From: Histomonas meleagridis
Lineage: Eukaryota > Parabasalia > Tritrichomonadida > Dientamoebidae
Assembly (NCBI GenBank): GCA_020186115.1
Contig: WSYJ01000083.1
Location: 1-64,000 of the forward strand
Direction of reading: 5' to 3'
Length of the DNA: 64,000 nucleotides
Made by a program: the position numbers and the translations under genes. How positions within the stretch are numbered: position 1 is the stretch's first letter; every line of letters begins with the position of its first letter. The notes beneath the pieces were generated by a model, which did not search any database, was not told the origin of the DNA, and saw only the letters and a program-made list of their open reading frames with translations. Of this stretch, positions 38,101 through 48,064 are shown piece after piece.

Positions 38101-39403
38101 TTGAATATTTACTTGTAATTATTGGAATCTTTTGTTTCTTACCTTCATTATAAAACATTTCTATAATATGTTGAATCTTTTGTATTATTGGCTTATTTGA
38201 CATATATTTAATAGCTGATAATAAATAAAGATTTAAATCAGTTTCAAGATATTTATCAAGAATTTGATATTCATTTAAATTTAATATGGAAAAAAGTTGT
38301 GGAAAATATTTTATTGGTAATGTATTGTTTTGTAAATAATAATAAATTAAGTCATGCGTGTTTTTCATGTTTGGATATTCATTAAATAATTTTGGTATTA
38401 ATTCTTTTGTTGGATAATGTGATATTAAAAACAATGTAAAATAATTCACATTTTCATTTGAAATATTTTGAGTTATTATCGATTGTATTTCTCCTTCAAG
38501 TAATTGATTAAATAATTTCATAAGTTTTTCATCAATCTCTTTTTGTGGTTGATAATATTTAGATAAATAATGTGAAAGACAATCAATTAAATCTTGTGTC
38601 TTAAGTTCAGGAATTGAATTATTTTTCGAAAATTTATAAACTCTTTTTATAAGTAAAATGGCTGATAATACTTCATCAGGATGAACTGTACTTTTTGTAG
38701 TATTAAAAAGATTTAAAAAATGATTAGACAAAATGGTGATGGAAACATTCGGTTGCATAAACTTCACAATTCGTTCAATGAGTTTGAATTTGAGTGAAAG
38801 AGGAACTTCGTCTGTTTGAAGACATTTAGAAAAGATTTCGATAGCATATGCGTCTTTTACATTAACTTTCTCACTATTCATTATTGAGATTATACTTTCA
38901 TACCATTGTGTATACATATTTGTTAAATCACATTTTCCAATATCAATGAAAATTTTGAAAATCCTGGGATAACTTGATGGAACTTTGGTGCAATAAATAG
39001 ATAATGGAATAACAGATCGCTTAAAGGTAAGATGTAATAAATAATCTAAAACAGATTCTGATTGTAAAATAGGAAAAGATATTCGCAAAAATTCTTTGTA
39101 ATTGTTGATGTTTCTATCAGAGTAATCTGATTCAATAACAAGTTTTACTAAAAAATAAAATGCTTGAATATTTGAAACTGAAAATGAATCATTAGCAAAA
39201 GTTACATAAGAAGTGGCGAGTTCTATAATATTTAAAACATCATCTAGAATTGTGTCTGGGCTTGAGATAAATTCTTTTATATAGTCAAATAATTCATCGT
39301 TATGATTATATTTTTGAAGTTGCACTAAGACATCTTTCTTTTTTTCTATGTTTAGTGTGATATATAGTTCATACATAAACTTGAAATACGCATTAGAATT
39401 CAT
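35177..39403 (-). CDS. Large HEAT/ARM-like helical protein, unknown
   Basis: 1408 residues made of paired amphipathic helices from end to end, without Cys clusters, signal peptide or membrane segment. Helical pairs such as LNTLLTKMLKQYSRYDLNNFSKLLKLILIHSKEIP and MSLFYAYEQISTHYVSMALNALKFVDKTKDKIKHLKLLKFIF suggest a HEAT-type solenoid, a scaffold fold. The sequence becomes very Asn/Ile-rich (and DNA very AT-rich) in the second half. I cannot assign it to a named complex. TAAA overlaps the stop codon. The starts are MNSNAYFKF; the frame before it is closed. Confidence 0.7.
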   Translation of the reverse strand: MNSNAYFKFMYELYITLNIEKKKDVLVQLQKYNHNDELFDYIKEFISSPDTILDDVLNIIELATSYVTFANDSFSVSNIQAFYFLVKLVIESDYSDRNINNYKEFLRISFPILQSESVLDYLLHLTFKRSVIPLSIYCTKVPSSYPRIFKIFIDIGKCDLTNMYTQWYESIISIMNSEKVNVKDAYAIEIFSKCLQTDEVPLSLKFKLIERIVKFMQPNVSITILSNHFLNLFNTTKSTVHPDEVLSAILLIKRVYKFSKNNSIPELKTQDLIDCLSHYLSKYYQPQKEIDEKLMKLFNQLLEGEIQSIITQNISNENVNYFTLFLISHYPTKELIPKLFNEYPNMKNTHDLIYYYLQNNTLPIKYFPQLFSILNLNEYQILDKYLETDLNLYLLSAIKYMSNKPIIQKIQHIIEMFYNEGKKQKIPIITSKYSKEVFLLLVSTRFNFDSHISIGLRMFCDYLHYSMITSEKNINKKESNLTNEDEEINNLHNKEYEIFNYQKSEEFSSDINFCYSIVIRDWVSIPELKEQFIKILLDKISNGFTIYAYSLASITDDIKIFRSIISKFEDNKLKMFLSLYGCAFPQSFYQEAKYYLKNDPENEQKSFLSQLLSSNSKDKTKRKNIIRQTLIKISKYLPFSSSLYELLLLSLPLENEDTEYVCKCVVSILENLTDKQDLNTLLTKMLKQYSRYDLNNFSKLLKLILIHSKEIPKSLIIQTCQVWLNILIKADIKEENSIENSLFSPEFRSITLNLYLTELEKIFSNSANINLQIFQSLERTYYINNFENGKYIGIEFYLIQNMFNPNINISKICITLLTKLYLINSEIDVEKLPKVFTFDFITLVKPYLIELSNKISNPKLLITKFLEIPIGNKSEFSISLLTNYIIQINPKNYFDSKIIKLIFQHCKDMKLVADFPIIQQYYKALDLFSKTNLSKFYLQLLDANDGEFYYNYLPQFIQSYTKQIFQMLYKTTIEITKSKNLKKINFIILRKLLNILNIYLKNINVEIISYEEKSQILFLIIIFLIFVNYMKNNQIPYDISLSVINKIDLFSIIGIPLPPKIEFSTEEQYIETISIIGRSLKYLTDFKILISFINLLFTLNNNIIYMKPLIVIIINVMLFIDENSCTNEMKALKQNIQEKLYNLLINNEISYDLINYIYINNPNFFSLKILSTLNEEYIIKILKNTLSSLLTISSKEINTFLIIIITIIRINPKNINNYYNNILYVLSNLIETNKKQLNSIQILNIIGEIAKRQNNPKIFIKEGPISFYSLVPLLFSEDQNVQHRVSGIVSVLILNSYKDIDYEALFASLMSLFYAYEQISTHYVSMALNALKFVDKTKDKIKHLKLLKFIFQPILAVSDGPCNFGMAEFLKFLKQLALGSLDNNEFDQIVDLITLFSLPKNKVVQKAK

Positions 39404-40052
39404 TCTTAAAATAATTTTTTGTGCCTAAATTTGAATACTTTACTTCTTGTGTTGGTCTTTTCATTTCCCAAATAATTTTAATGCAAACTCCACAAATAAT
39501 TCTATATATGCAAACCTAAATCAATAATATTAACCATAATTATGCACAATAAATTTTATTTGATTAATAAATAATTTCAAAATTAATTTCAAGATAACTT
39601 AACACACTAATGTTTTCTTATCCTTCTATTACCACGCTTATCTCTACTTAGTAGAGATGATATGCATCAAATAATCAAATAAAAACAAATTTTTTTCATT
39701 CAACAAATCAAATTTGTTCAGCAATGTTATCTTCTTTAATTAATTCATTTGGAATGAATTTAACGTATTTCATTGTAGTTCATATGAAAATTGTATCCTC
39801 ATTTTTTTTTTCTTCCTAATCATTTGATCCAACAATATTGTTTTAATTTTGTCTTAATAAAATACATTTATTATAATAAAATTAGAACCTTGTTTTAATG
39901 ATCATTCCATGGTAACATTGTGGCGAACATTTTCAAGGGAAGCCGTCGAGCAATTTTTTGGTTCACTTTGTCAAGTGAAAACGTCCGCACCCTCTCAAAA
40001 ATGACAGAACCCACAATTTGTAACCGGTTTATTTTTTCTGTCATTATTAACA
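39404..40052. other. Divergent intergenic region
   Basis: About 650 bases between two divergent HEAT-like genes. AACCGGTTTA near 40021 is a palindromic variant of the AACGGT motif, 30 bases before the ATG at 40053. Otherwise no structure or gene is seen. Confidence 0.35.
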
Positions 40053-42596
40053 ATGGTTGATATAAACCAATTCCAAAACATTGTTCTTCAAGCATACTCT
40101 CCAATAAATGAGAACCTTTCACCACAGATCAAAGGTGAATGTCAACAAACTCTAACACAATGGGCACAAGATTTAAATATCCTTCAATTTTGCTTTCAAA
40201 ACTTCTTTTCATTTCAATCAGTACCCTCTCAAGTTTATACATTAAAAATAATCAGAGTTTGGCTTAAAGAAAGACATGAAACTCAGGGATTTCATGACAC
40301 TTTTAAAGGTTTTCTTTTTTCTCAAATGTTTGAAGAAAGGTACGGCCAAATGGCAGATGAAACAAAAAATGCATTTGTGAAAGCTCAGGCCATGTTTGTT
40401 TTCCAATTTTATCCAGTTGAATTTCTACAAATAGTCCAAGGGAAACCATATGAAATAGATTTTTATTGGGCTTATTCGAAAGTGATTTGTGACGTAACTC
40501 CCACAACATATCAAAAGATAAGTGAGCTTAAAGCTAAACTTAATCAATCACCAATATTCCAGGAAATGTACAAAAAAATCATGGAAACTATCCCCCAAGC
40601 ACCAGCAAATGCATACCGTGCTGCTTCAACCTTTGCAGGATGGGCAAATCCACAAATTTTATATTCACAAGAATTTATTCAAGCTCTTGGCCAAGGGCTA
40701 AATTCTCCTCCATGCGTGTCATTTGTGTTTGACACATACAGAGCATTAATTAATCGAACAGTTGATGATAATACGAAATTGCAACTTATTAGTACAGTCA
40801 TAAACCTCAATCAAATTCCACAATTTTTCCAAATAAATGATCCCCGCGTTAGTATCTCCATCTCCAAAGTTATTGATCAACTTTTAATGTTAACAAATAA
40901 TCCAGATTATTTCCAATTTGCGCTTAACATTTTACAATTACCAAATCAAGCTCCACGACATGTAGTACGTTCTATTTATAATTTTTCGGCGCAAAATCCT
41001 GGTGTAGCAGAAGCATTAACTAATAGCGTATTGAACAAACTTATTCAAATTTTCGGTAGTAATTGTTTGGATTTCCGAACATTAATATCTCAAGCCACCC
41101 GTTATTGTTCATTATTGGAATGTGTTTCATTATTTAATTTTCAAGGTGTTTTCCAACTATTACAAAATGTTGCACAAGGGCTTGATATTGATAAAAATCC
41201 ACATTTATGTTCTGCATTAGCATTTACAGTATGCCATTTATATAAGAAAATGCCACAAATTATTGAACAACAATTACCAAATTATTTGGCACTCTTTAAA
41301 CAATTACTTTTAAATCCTCGTGGATCAAATGAATATTTAATATTTTTAACTACATTATCTTATTCATTAGAATCACAAGCTATTCGTCAAAAACTTGATG
41401 GCGAAATACGTAATGGAATTATAAATATGATAACTATGTTGGTTAAACAAAATCAAGTTCCACCATTTATATCATATAATTTATCATGTTCACTTCAACA
41501 ATTTACTCAATATAATTTGAGTGTTAATAATAACAAATATATATTACAAGATTTCGAACTTATTACGTCATTATTATATAGTACACAAAATGGCTTCATT
41601 AGGTCGGCAGCATTTTTACTGAATACAATTGAAAATCCTCAACAACGAAATGGTGTATTATCACAAATTATCGATCAATTATATGCAAGAATTCAACAAG
41701 AACAAAGTCAAGAATCATTTAAGTCAGCTCTAATCTTTTTACATGGTGTCAATGTAGATCAAGAAATCATGGGTAAAATCATTCAATTATTAACAAACAT
41801 TAATAACCCAGTATCACAAAATGATGAGTTACTTTCGTATTATATTCAAACTGTAGCTAAATTTACATTTGATCAAACAATGCAACAAATATTTTTCAAT
41901 ATTCCAAATGTAGCTAAAGGTTCAATGTCTAATGCAGCGTTAGCTTTATGTAGCAATAAGTTTTTAAACAATGTTAGTGATGCAAATGCTTTCCAAGGCA
42001 TTGTAATACATTTATGTAATTATGTCCCATCATTAATTAATTCGTTTATTTTATTCAAACCAAATGAAGAAAACAATTACATATTTAAATATTATCATCA
42101 ATGCATTACAGAGTTCTTTAAATTTATGATCTCTTTCTTTACTAAAATGATTCCGGATGATATCATCAAATTAATGTTTGATAATGTAAATTTCATATTG
42201 AAGTCAAGATATGATTCACATGTACTTCTAGACGCTGCCTTAATGTTCTGTAATGCAATGGCTGCATCTCAACAATTTTATGTTTTTGTTACTCAAAATT
42301 TCACATTACCGTCGCTTTATATACTTTTTAATAAGTCTATTAACTTCCACGAACCATGGGCAAACACATTAAACAACTTATATAAGTTCCATATCATGTT
42401 GTCACAAAAACAACAATTCGATCCAAACACATTCCAAAATGCTTTTCTTCAGGGATTCCAATTCTTTGGCGCTCAAGAACTTCTGCAACAATACTTTAGT
42501 ATAGCAGGAGAACAAAATGATTATGCAAGGTCAGAATTACTGAGAAGGTCATTCCAACAAATGTATGACGTGTTCCAGAAGATATTGAATCAATAA
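40053..42596 (+). CDS. Karyopherin-like (importin-beta/exportin superfamily) protein
   Basis: 847 residues. The N-terminus (INQFQNIVLQAYSPI...GECQQTLTQWAQDLNILQFCFQNFF...SQVYTLKIIRVWLKER) has the layout of the importin-beta N-terminal domain, which binds Ran-GTP, and an exportin-1-like segment follows. HEAT-type helix pairs continue to the end. It would carry cargo through nuclear pores. It is shorter than typical exportins (about 1000-1100 residues), so the exact member (exportin-7/transportin-3 type) cannot be fixed. Gln is unusually common. CAATAAAAG gives a stop overlapping TAAA. Confidence 0.55.
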   Translation: MVDINQFQNIVLQAYSPINENLSPQIKGECQQTLTQWAQDLNILQFCFQNFFSFQSVPSQVYTLKIIRVWLKERHETQGFHDTFKGFLFSQMFEERYGQMADETKNAFVKAQAMFVFQFYPVEFLQIVQGKPYEIDFYWAYSKVICDVTPTTYQKISELKAKLNQSPIFQEMYKKIMETIPQAPANAYRAASTFAGWANPQILYSQEFIQALGQGLNSPPCVSFVFDTYRALINRTVDDNTKLQLISTVINLNQIPQFFQINDPRVSISISKVIDQLLMLTNNPDYFQFALNILQLPNQAPRHVVRSIYNFSAQNPGVAEALTNSVLNKLIQIFGSNCLDFRTLISQATRYCSLLECVSLFNFQGVFQLLQNVAQGLDIDKNPHLCSALAFTVCHLYKKMPQIIEQQLPNYLALFKQLLLNPRGSNEYLIFLTTLSYSLESQAIRQKLDGEIRNGIINMITMLVKQNQVPPFISYNLSCSLQQFTQYNLSVNNNKYILQDFELITSLLYSTQNGFIRSAAFLLNTIENPQQRNGVLSQIIDQLYARIQQEQSQESFKSALIFLHGVNVDQEIMGKIIQLLTNINNPVSQNDELLSYYIQTVAKFTFDQTMQQIFFNIPNVAKGSMSNAALALCSNKFLNNVSDANAFQGIVIHLCNYVPSLINSFILFKPNEENNYIFKYYHQCITEFFKFMISFFTKMIPDDIIKLMFDNVNFILKSRYDSHVLLDAALMFCNAMAASQQFYVFVTQNFTLPSLYILFNKSINFHEPWANTLNNLYKFHIMLSQKQQFDPNTFQNAFLQGFQFFGAQELLQQYFSIAGEQNDYARSELLRRSFQQMYDVFQKILNQ

Positions 42597-42748
42597 AAGA
42601 TACAAAAATCGATTTTTTTTTTTTTTTTTTTGTGCAATTTATAATTCATAAACTTTTCAACAAAATTTTTTCCATTAATTAAAGTCATTTCATCATTGAT
42701 AATTATGCTTTATACTGGAATGTTATATTTACACTTAAAAACAAAAAA

Positions 42749-42819
42749 TGCATCGCCCGGGAATCGGACCCGGACCCCCAGCTTGGCAAGCTGAAATTCT
42801 ACCATTAGACCAGCGATGC
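42749..42819 (-). tRNA. tRNA-Gly (GCC)
   Basis: Acceptor GCATCGC/GCGATGC pairs perfectly. TGGTCTAATGG A box, anticodon arm CAGCTTGCCAAGCTG with GCC in the loop, T arm with GGGTCCGATTCCC and discriminator A are visible. A run of six T follows the 3' end at 42742-42748. No intron. Confidence 0.95.
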
Positions 42820-43058
42820 TACCTGCTTTTTAAAAGCATATTTATATTATTATGATTAAAAATTTAAAAATTGTTTGAAAAGTATTAAAAAAATTTAGTC
42901 AATATTAATATTTGGAGAATAAACCTATAATAAAATTTAAGGTTTTTTTCTAATTCAAAATGGAAGGAGTCCACTAAGTATCATATATTTTTGTAATTTA
43001 TAATATTAAAAGTATATTTAAAGCAATCGCAAATGAATAGATAAGAAGAAGAGAAATG

Positions 43059-43130
43059 CAAAAAGTTATTTTTTCTTCTTTGTCTAGATTCTCCAGAAAT
43101 GAACAAATTGCTTTCAGAATTATCCTACTT
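43059..43130. repeat. Dispersed repeat near tRNA-Gly
   Basis: AAAAAGTTATTTTTTCTTCTTTGTCTAGA...CCAG-AATGAACAAATTGCTTTCAGAATTATCCTA resembles 49291-49363 at roughly four of five bases. Both lie 160-240 bases upstream of a tRNA gene. The rest of 42820-43330 contains no gene. Confidence 0.55.
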
Positions 43131-43330
43131 ATATTAAAATTTATATTAACAAAAAAATTTTACTGACATTGTGAATTTATAGAATTAAAAAATATTTAAT
43201 TTCTGGGTAATCCAGGGAAAATATTGCGTAGTTTATGCAAAATTGTATCATAAATATAAATAACTTTGAATATTCTTAGTAAAACTACAGATTAATTAAA
43301 AATAATAAAAGTTTCCAACAGCTTTTACTT

Positions 43331-43894
43331 TTACTCCAAACGAATGGTGTGCTTCTTTTCAAGTTGATGACACACTTCATTTGATGTTTGATTTAAGAAT
43401 TCTGGGTTTCGGAGTTGAGCTGAAACAAATCTAAAGATAGAACGGCATGGCATTGGATATTCTGGGTATTCTTTACATACATTTGTACGCTTTTCTCTCA
43501 AAGAAGTCATATTCACATTTCCATCAAATTGACTTTCTGATTTAATTTTATCAGCAATTTCTTCGCATTGGCTTATTGGTATAACATTTTCTGGTTGGAA
43601 ATCTTCGCGTTTAAATCCCAATGAATCACAGATATAATCAAATGGTTTATCGCTTTTAATCATTTCAATAGTTTCGTTAAGCTTTTCTTGAATAATTGTA
43701 TTGCATAATCCTTCTTGATTATTATGATGAAGTTTGCAGAATTTTGTGAATCGTTGTTGAATTACATCAATTTTATCAGTAAACTTTAATTGTTTTTGGA
43801 TTTCACGGACCAAAACTGAACATATTTGGTGACTTGTAATTTTGGTTGGAATTTCTTTTCCAATGCATGATGCTAAAGTAAACAACAAAAACAT
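43331..43894 (-). CDS. Secreted saposin-like (SapB) protein
   Basis: 187 residues. The first 11-12 residues (MFLLFTLASCI) form a short hydrophobic signal peptide. About ten cysteines follow in SapB-like spacing (HQICSVLVREI, FTKFCKLHHNN, GLCNTII, DYICDSLGF, and a second set ISQCEEIADKI, NVCKEYPEYPMPCRSIF, NEVCHQLEKK), consistent with two consecutive helical domains held by disulfides. SapB proteins bind or disturb lipid membranes; in amoebae and trichomonads some are pore-forming effectors, but no activity can be claimed from this sequence. Two AACCGT-type motifs lie just upstream (43920-43935). Confidence 0.6.
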   Translation of the reverse strand: MFLLFTLASCIGKEIPTKITSHQICSVLVREIQKQLKFTDKIDVIQQRFTKFCKLHHNNQEGLCNTIIQEKLNETIEMIKSDKPFDYICDSLGFKREDFQPENVIPISQCEEIADKIKSESQFDGNVNMTSLREKRTNVCKEYPEYPMPCRSIFRFVSAQLRNPEFLNQTSNEVCHQLEKKHTIRLE

Positions 43895-43986
43895 GAAATT
43901 TTTTGAAGTGAAAAATCTAACCGTAACAACCGTAATTTACATTTAAAAAGTTATCAATTGACCAAATATATCATTGAATATTTTGA

Positions 43987-44337
43987 ATGGAAAAATCATC
44001 GAAACAAAAATTATCGAAGCTCCCAAAAAACATCGGAAATTTAAAAAATAAAGAAAAATTACTATTACTTACAAAAGCAAATGTAGGTAAAAACATATTT
44101 ATATATAATTACTTTAAAGCTTTAAAGATTTTATTAGTATCGATACTAATTTATAAATTTTTATTTTTATACTGCTTTTTCCATTTTTGCAGCAAAAATC
44201 AATTCATAATATTGAAACCTAATTTTATTTTGAATTATAAATTATACATTTTTGCTTCTGGTGAAGTTCGTTTTACAAAAATTGAATTAAAAATAATCGT
44301 TTTTTATTCAATTTTTTATCGGTTGATACTTCGATAG
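43987..44337 (+). CDS. Doubtful 116-residue ORF
   Basis: Begins with a basic helix (MEKSSKQKLSKLPKN) and has hydrophobic stretches ILLVSILIYKFLFLYCFFHF and LKIIVFYSIFY. Very AT-rich, with Phe/Ile/Lys composition expected of random AT-rich DNA. It is divergent from the saposin-like gene with 90 bases between. It could be a small membrane protein or a chance frame. Confidence 0.25.
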   Translation: MEKSSKQKLSKLPKNIGNLKNKEKLLLLTKANVGKNIFIYNYFKALKILLVSILIYKFLFLYCFFHFCSKNQFIILKPNFILNYKLYIFASGEVRFTKIELKIIVFYSIFYRLILR

Positions 44338-44354
44338 AGAATTAAAAAATAATT

Positions 44355-45068
44355 TTATTTGTTTCCCAAGTCAATTTTTTCCTTATAAATTTTTCGTTTC
44401 TTTTCGCTCTTCTCTATTGCTGAAAGAATGCTTTTGCGATTTTCTTCTTCAGATTTAATCATTCCTTCAATGTATATAATCTCTTTCTTCAAAGCAGCAT
44501 TTTCATTTCGTAAATTAATCAATTCAGTTGGTGTGAAATTTTGTATTGGTTGGATTTCATATTTATCATATTGAGAATCATTTTGATCATTTTTGATATC
44601 AATGTTACCAAAAACAACATGACTGTTTGAACTTTCGAGATGATTGTATTGCATGTTAGCATAATCTTGCTCAAGATTTTTAAGCGGTTCACTAAAAAAA
44701 GATTTTTCGGATGAATCATATGAATTTGTTGCTAGTTTGAATTTTAAAAATAGAGAATCTATTTCAGACTTTAGAGATCCTATACTAGATCCATCAAATT
44801 GTGATTCGTTTTCAGATTTTGTAAGTGTCTTTTGCTCGATTTTTTCAAATTCATCGCTCGAAGTTGTATAATTTTCGTAATCATCAGAATCAAAGAGATC
44901 ATCATCTTTATCAATGTTTTCAAATGAATTTATTTTAGGAGGGGACCAATTTGGCCATATTAACCGGCACTGCCTATCGATTTCATCCAAATCTGTTTCT
45001 GGGGTTAAGTTTTTTTCTTCTTCATCAAGAATTTTTGAGATTACTATTTCTTTCTTTTCCCCATTCAT
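44355..45068 (-). CDS. Acidic protein with C-terminal coiled coil, unknown
   Basis: 237 residues. The first 180 are acidic and disordered-looking (DDDLFDSDDYENYTTSSDEFEK). Residues about 188-235 form a clear coiled coil (LINLRNENAALKKEIIYIEGMIKSEEENRKSI). One segment, RQCRLIWPNWSPPKINSF, is Trp/Pro-rich and might be a binding motif. No family is recognised. An AACGTTTAG/TTACGGTT pair lies 30-50 bases upstream of the start. Confidence 0.6.
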   Translation of the reverse strand: MNGEKKEIVISKILDEEEKNLTPETDLDEIDRQCRLIWPNWSPPKINSFENIDKDDDLFDSDDYENYTTSSDEFEKIEQKTLTKSENESQFDGSSIGSLKSEIDSLFLKFKLATNSYDSSEKSFFSEPLKNLEQDYANMQYNHLESSNSHVVFGNIDIKNDQNDSQYDKYEIQPIQNFTPTELINLRNENAALKKEIIYIEGMIKSEEENRKSILSAIEKSEKKRKIYKEKIDLGNK

Positions 45069-45169
45069 AATTCATATCACATGTCAAAACAAAACGTTTA
45101 GTCAAATTACGGTTTTTATTTTATGAGTACACTTTTTCAGATGAAAATTCGGTTTTCACTTTTTGGAAT

Positions 45170-46165
45170 TCAGTTGCTTTTGATCTTTCCTTCTCTTTCT
45201 TGGTTCATTTGGTTAGCGTTTTGGCGTTTAAGCTTGAAATGGTCATCACTTGAATTATCAATAGCTTTCACCTTAAGGTGATTTGCAATTAAAAGCTGTG
45301 CATATTTCGCAAATTCTTCTACGCTTCCTTTGCCCTCCTTCTTAAGAGTGATTGCTGGAAGGAACTCTATTGTGATAATTGAGAATGGCATTGTTAAAAG
45401 TCTTAAGATATGACCAATCATTCCAGGTTCTGGCCATGCATATGAGTTCCAACCCTTAGGAACAAACATTTGCCAATGCCTCATACATATCGGTTGAACT
45501 TTTTCGTCTGTAATGAATGCGCCACGATGGAATTTGAGAATATATTCGGCTCTTGATGTGGCAGCTTCAGGGAAAATAAGGACAGGAGGTCTTGCGTGAT
45601 CCTTAGCGCGTTCAATTATGTACTTTGATGCACCTGTGGAAACTTTACGATCAACATATATTGGATCATTATTCTCATATATCAGAGAAAAGACTGGATT
45701 TTCTGAAAGTTCTTTCTTCATAACAAAGGATGCATGAACTGCTGTTAGGATTGCAAATGGGTCAGCAAAGCTAAAATGATTTGATATGAAAATTCGAGCT
45801 TCTGGATCAATTTTACCTGAAACTTTTATCCAAACATGACCGAACGAATATAAGAGAAATCGGAAACCGGCAATCATGAAATTCATGAACGGTTTGTGGA
45901 ATTTATCTCCCATTCCAAGCAAATGCAAAATACCGCGAAGGATTGTATTAACAATTATAGAAAGTAAGAAAAGAACAAATGGAACAATAACTCTTATTGG
46001 TCCTAAAAAGACAAAGAAGCAAACTGCTTGGTAAACTCTATGATACCATGTAAAATGATATGGCTCAAAAAGATTTTGGAATTCCTCGTCACTGATATGT
46101 GAAAGCTCTGTTTGATGTGAACATGCTTCGTCGATTGGAGGGAGACATGAGCAAAATTTTTTCAT
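45170..46165 (-). CDS. LPLAT-family lysophospholipid acyltransferase (LPCAT/AGPAT-like)
   Basis: 331 residues. The acyltransferase motif I NHFSFAD at about 129-135 (H-x4-D) and motif III FPEAATS at about 198-204 are present, with PIYVDRK between as motif II. Two hydrophobic segments near the N-terminus (AVCFFVFLGPIRVIVPFVLFLLSIIVNTIL) anchor it in the ER membrane. It would transfer an acyl group to a lysophospholipid or glycerol-phosphate. The Ala for Gly in motif III (FPEAATS versus FPEGT) is seen in LPCAT1/2-type enzymes less often; substrate cannot be decided. Confidence 0.82.
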   Translation of the reverse strand: MKKFCSCLPPIDEACSHQTELSHISDEEFQNLFEPYHFTWYHRVYQAVCFFVFLGPIRVIVPFVLFLLSIIVNTILRGILHLLGMGDKFHKPFMNFMIAGFRFLLYSFGHVWIKVSGKIDPEARIFISNHFSFADPFAILTAVHASFVMKKELSENPVFSLIYENNDPIYVDRKVSTGASKYIIERAKDHARPPVLIFPEAATSRAEYILKFHRGAFITDEKVQPICMRHWQMFVPKGWNSYAWPEPGMIGHILRLLTMPFSIITIEFLPAITLKKEGKGSVEEFAKYAQLLIANHLKVKAIDNSSDDHFKLKRQNANQMNQEREGKIKSN

Positions 46166-46531
46166 TTCGAATTAAAACTGTTCACCGACCAAACTCTACA
46201 CATGATTCAAAACCAAGAATAATTTCATTGGATTTTTCTATATGAATTGAGTAGAATTCAATATTGAATACCCAAGAAATAACTTTTTCTTAGGTTGAAC
46301 TTACACAGCCGTTGTAAACTGTCGGTTTCTTCTTGGCACAAAGACAATTTCATCAGATTAATACTGAAAAAAACACTAATTTAAAGTAAACATTTTAACT
46401 GAGGATTTTATTCCTATGAGAATGGAATTATTTTTGAAAATAAATAATATCTAAAATTAAAAATCATGCGAATGCTCTTATGAAAAAATAACATTGTTTG
46501 TTTTTTTGATAAAAATGAAAAATAACATTAT

Positions 46532-48022
46532 TTATTCATCTTCCTCGATTTCCTCTTCTTCACCAGCACAAGATTCAAGATCAACAACAGAACAAAACAA
46601 TTCGTCAGAAGATACAAGTGCAATTTTCCTTGGGCTAAATACAAATACAGATGCTCCAATCAATGATACTTCATTTGGTTCTTGTTCTTCTTCGCCTATC
46701 ATCTTGAACATTATCTTTCCGTCATTATTGTAAAAACAACCAATAGATTCATCGTCAAATGCATAAGCAGCAAGTGGCCTTCCTTCGACAATTAACTCGG
46801 TTATTTTATTTTCTCTAAGCGAATACACTAAAATAGTTTCAGCAATGCAACAACATTTACCACATCGCATTGACGATATAACTCCTGTTAACTCTATGTT
46901 TCTTTCTTGAATAGCATTATAAACAGGTTTACATATAGGACCTTCGCCAGTTGAGAACTCTAGCATATCAAACATCTGGAAGTAATTAATAAGAAAATCC
47001 GCAAATTGAGCATTTGGAACAGATAACTTTTCTAAGTCGGTTAAAACCGTTTGCGGTGAATCCAAATAACAAAAAAGTGCATCAAAACAGTTTTTGAGTT
47101 TTCGAATGCTTTTGAGGATTGAAACGCACTTTTTGATCTGTGTACTTGAATCTATTGAGTCCAAGGTAATTCCAAGAGCGGGCAAGAATTCCAAGGTTTC
47201 AAAAAGACTATTCGATGCTTTGTCCATAGATAAAAATGATGGAATAATCTGATCTGCAATAATGCTTTGAATTTGATCAAATTCGTGAATAATGGATTTA
47301 TGAACTCTCGAACGGTGAACTTCGGTAGAAATGGTTGGTGGCGTTGTTCCTGTAAGGAAAGATTTAACAATTTGATCTTTGAAATTTGAAAATTGTTTGG
47401 ATTCATCCCAAATACGTTTCCATGACTCATGAATTAACGCCTTCGAATTGTTGATAATTTGGTGGTGATTCCAGTATTCTGATAATGATGAAGAAATAGA
47501 ATGAATTACTGAATAATCATTTAGAAATGGAAGCGAATAGTGAGAAACTGTTGTGTAATCTTCTAAGACTGCATAAAGATTCATTCCATCTAATGATAAT
47601 TTAATTGCTGGGAGAGGTAATGAAATACTGCATAAAGCAAAATGAAAATCTGAAAAAAGAGATATTTCCGAGTTATCAAGAGCTACTGCTGATATGTTAA
47701 TTCCGTTGTATTCCCCAAATGCAATTGCTGTAATTTCTGAATTAAATGAAATTGAAGATAAAAGTTCTCTATTTTCAATATTAAAAAGAGATAATATATT
47801 ATCACTTGTTGCAACACATATATTTCTTCCATTCGAATTGAAGCAAAATGTATTTATTGGAGAATTTAATTTTATTGAATTGACTTTTGTCCAATCCATT
47901 CTCCTAAGTTCAATTAAGTCAGGTGAAACAGCATATGTTAAAGCAATTACGTCGATTTTTGGGGACCATTCTGAATGTATTACAGGTGATTTTAAGCAAG
48001 AAGAAGAAATCGCTTCAAGCAT
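46532..48022 (-). CDS. APC4-like anaphase-promoting complex subunit
   Basis: 496 residues from ATG 48022 (a longer frame begins with TTG at 48040). The N-terminal half holds beta-propeller blades (HSEWSPKIDVIALTY, INTFCFNSNGRNICVATSDNILSLFNIENRELL, ITAIAFGEYNG), matching the WD40-like domain of APC4. A long helical insert follows with FLTGTTPPTISTEVHRSRVHKSIIHEF, the characteristic APC4 segment, and a C-terminal beta part ends in an acidic tail (EEEEIEEDE). APC4 is a scaffold of the cell-cycle ubiquitin ligase. The gene is divergent from RabGGTase alpha with about 50-80 bases between. The stop overlaps TAAA. Confidence 0.7.
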   Translation of the reverse strand: MLEAISSSCLKSPVIHSEWSPKIDVIALTYAVSPDLIELRRMDWTKVNSIKLNSPINTFCFNSNGRNICVATSDNILSLFNIENRELLSSISFNSEITAIAFGEYNGINISAVALDNSEISLFSDFHFALCSISLPLPAIKLSLDGMNLYAVLEDYTTVSHYSLPFLNDYSVIHSISSSLSEYWNHHQIINNSKALIHESWKRIWDESKQFSNFKDQIVKSFLTGTTPPTISTEVHRSRVHKSIIHEFDQIQSIIADQIIPSFLSMDKASNSLFETLEFLPALGITLDSIDSSTQIKKCVSILKSIRKLKNCFDALFCYLDSPQTVLTDLEKLSVPNAQFADFLINYFQMFDMLEFSTGEGPICKPVYNAIQERNIELTGVISSMRCGKCCCIAETILVYSLRENKITELIVEGRPLAAYAFDDESIGCFYNNDGKIMFKMIGEEEQEPNEVSLIGASVFVFSPRKIALVSSDELFCSVVDLESCAGEEEEIEEDE

Positions 48023-48064
48023 AATAATAAACGTTCTCAAGAAGACGTTTAAAATTTGTTTTTG

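Noticed and set aside
43987-44337. Strong call for a small membrane-protein gene
   Set aside because: It is kept only as a doubtful ORF. Hydrophobic Phe/Ile/Leu stretches are expected by chance in such AT-rich DNA.
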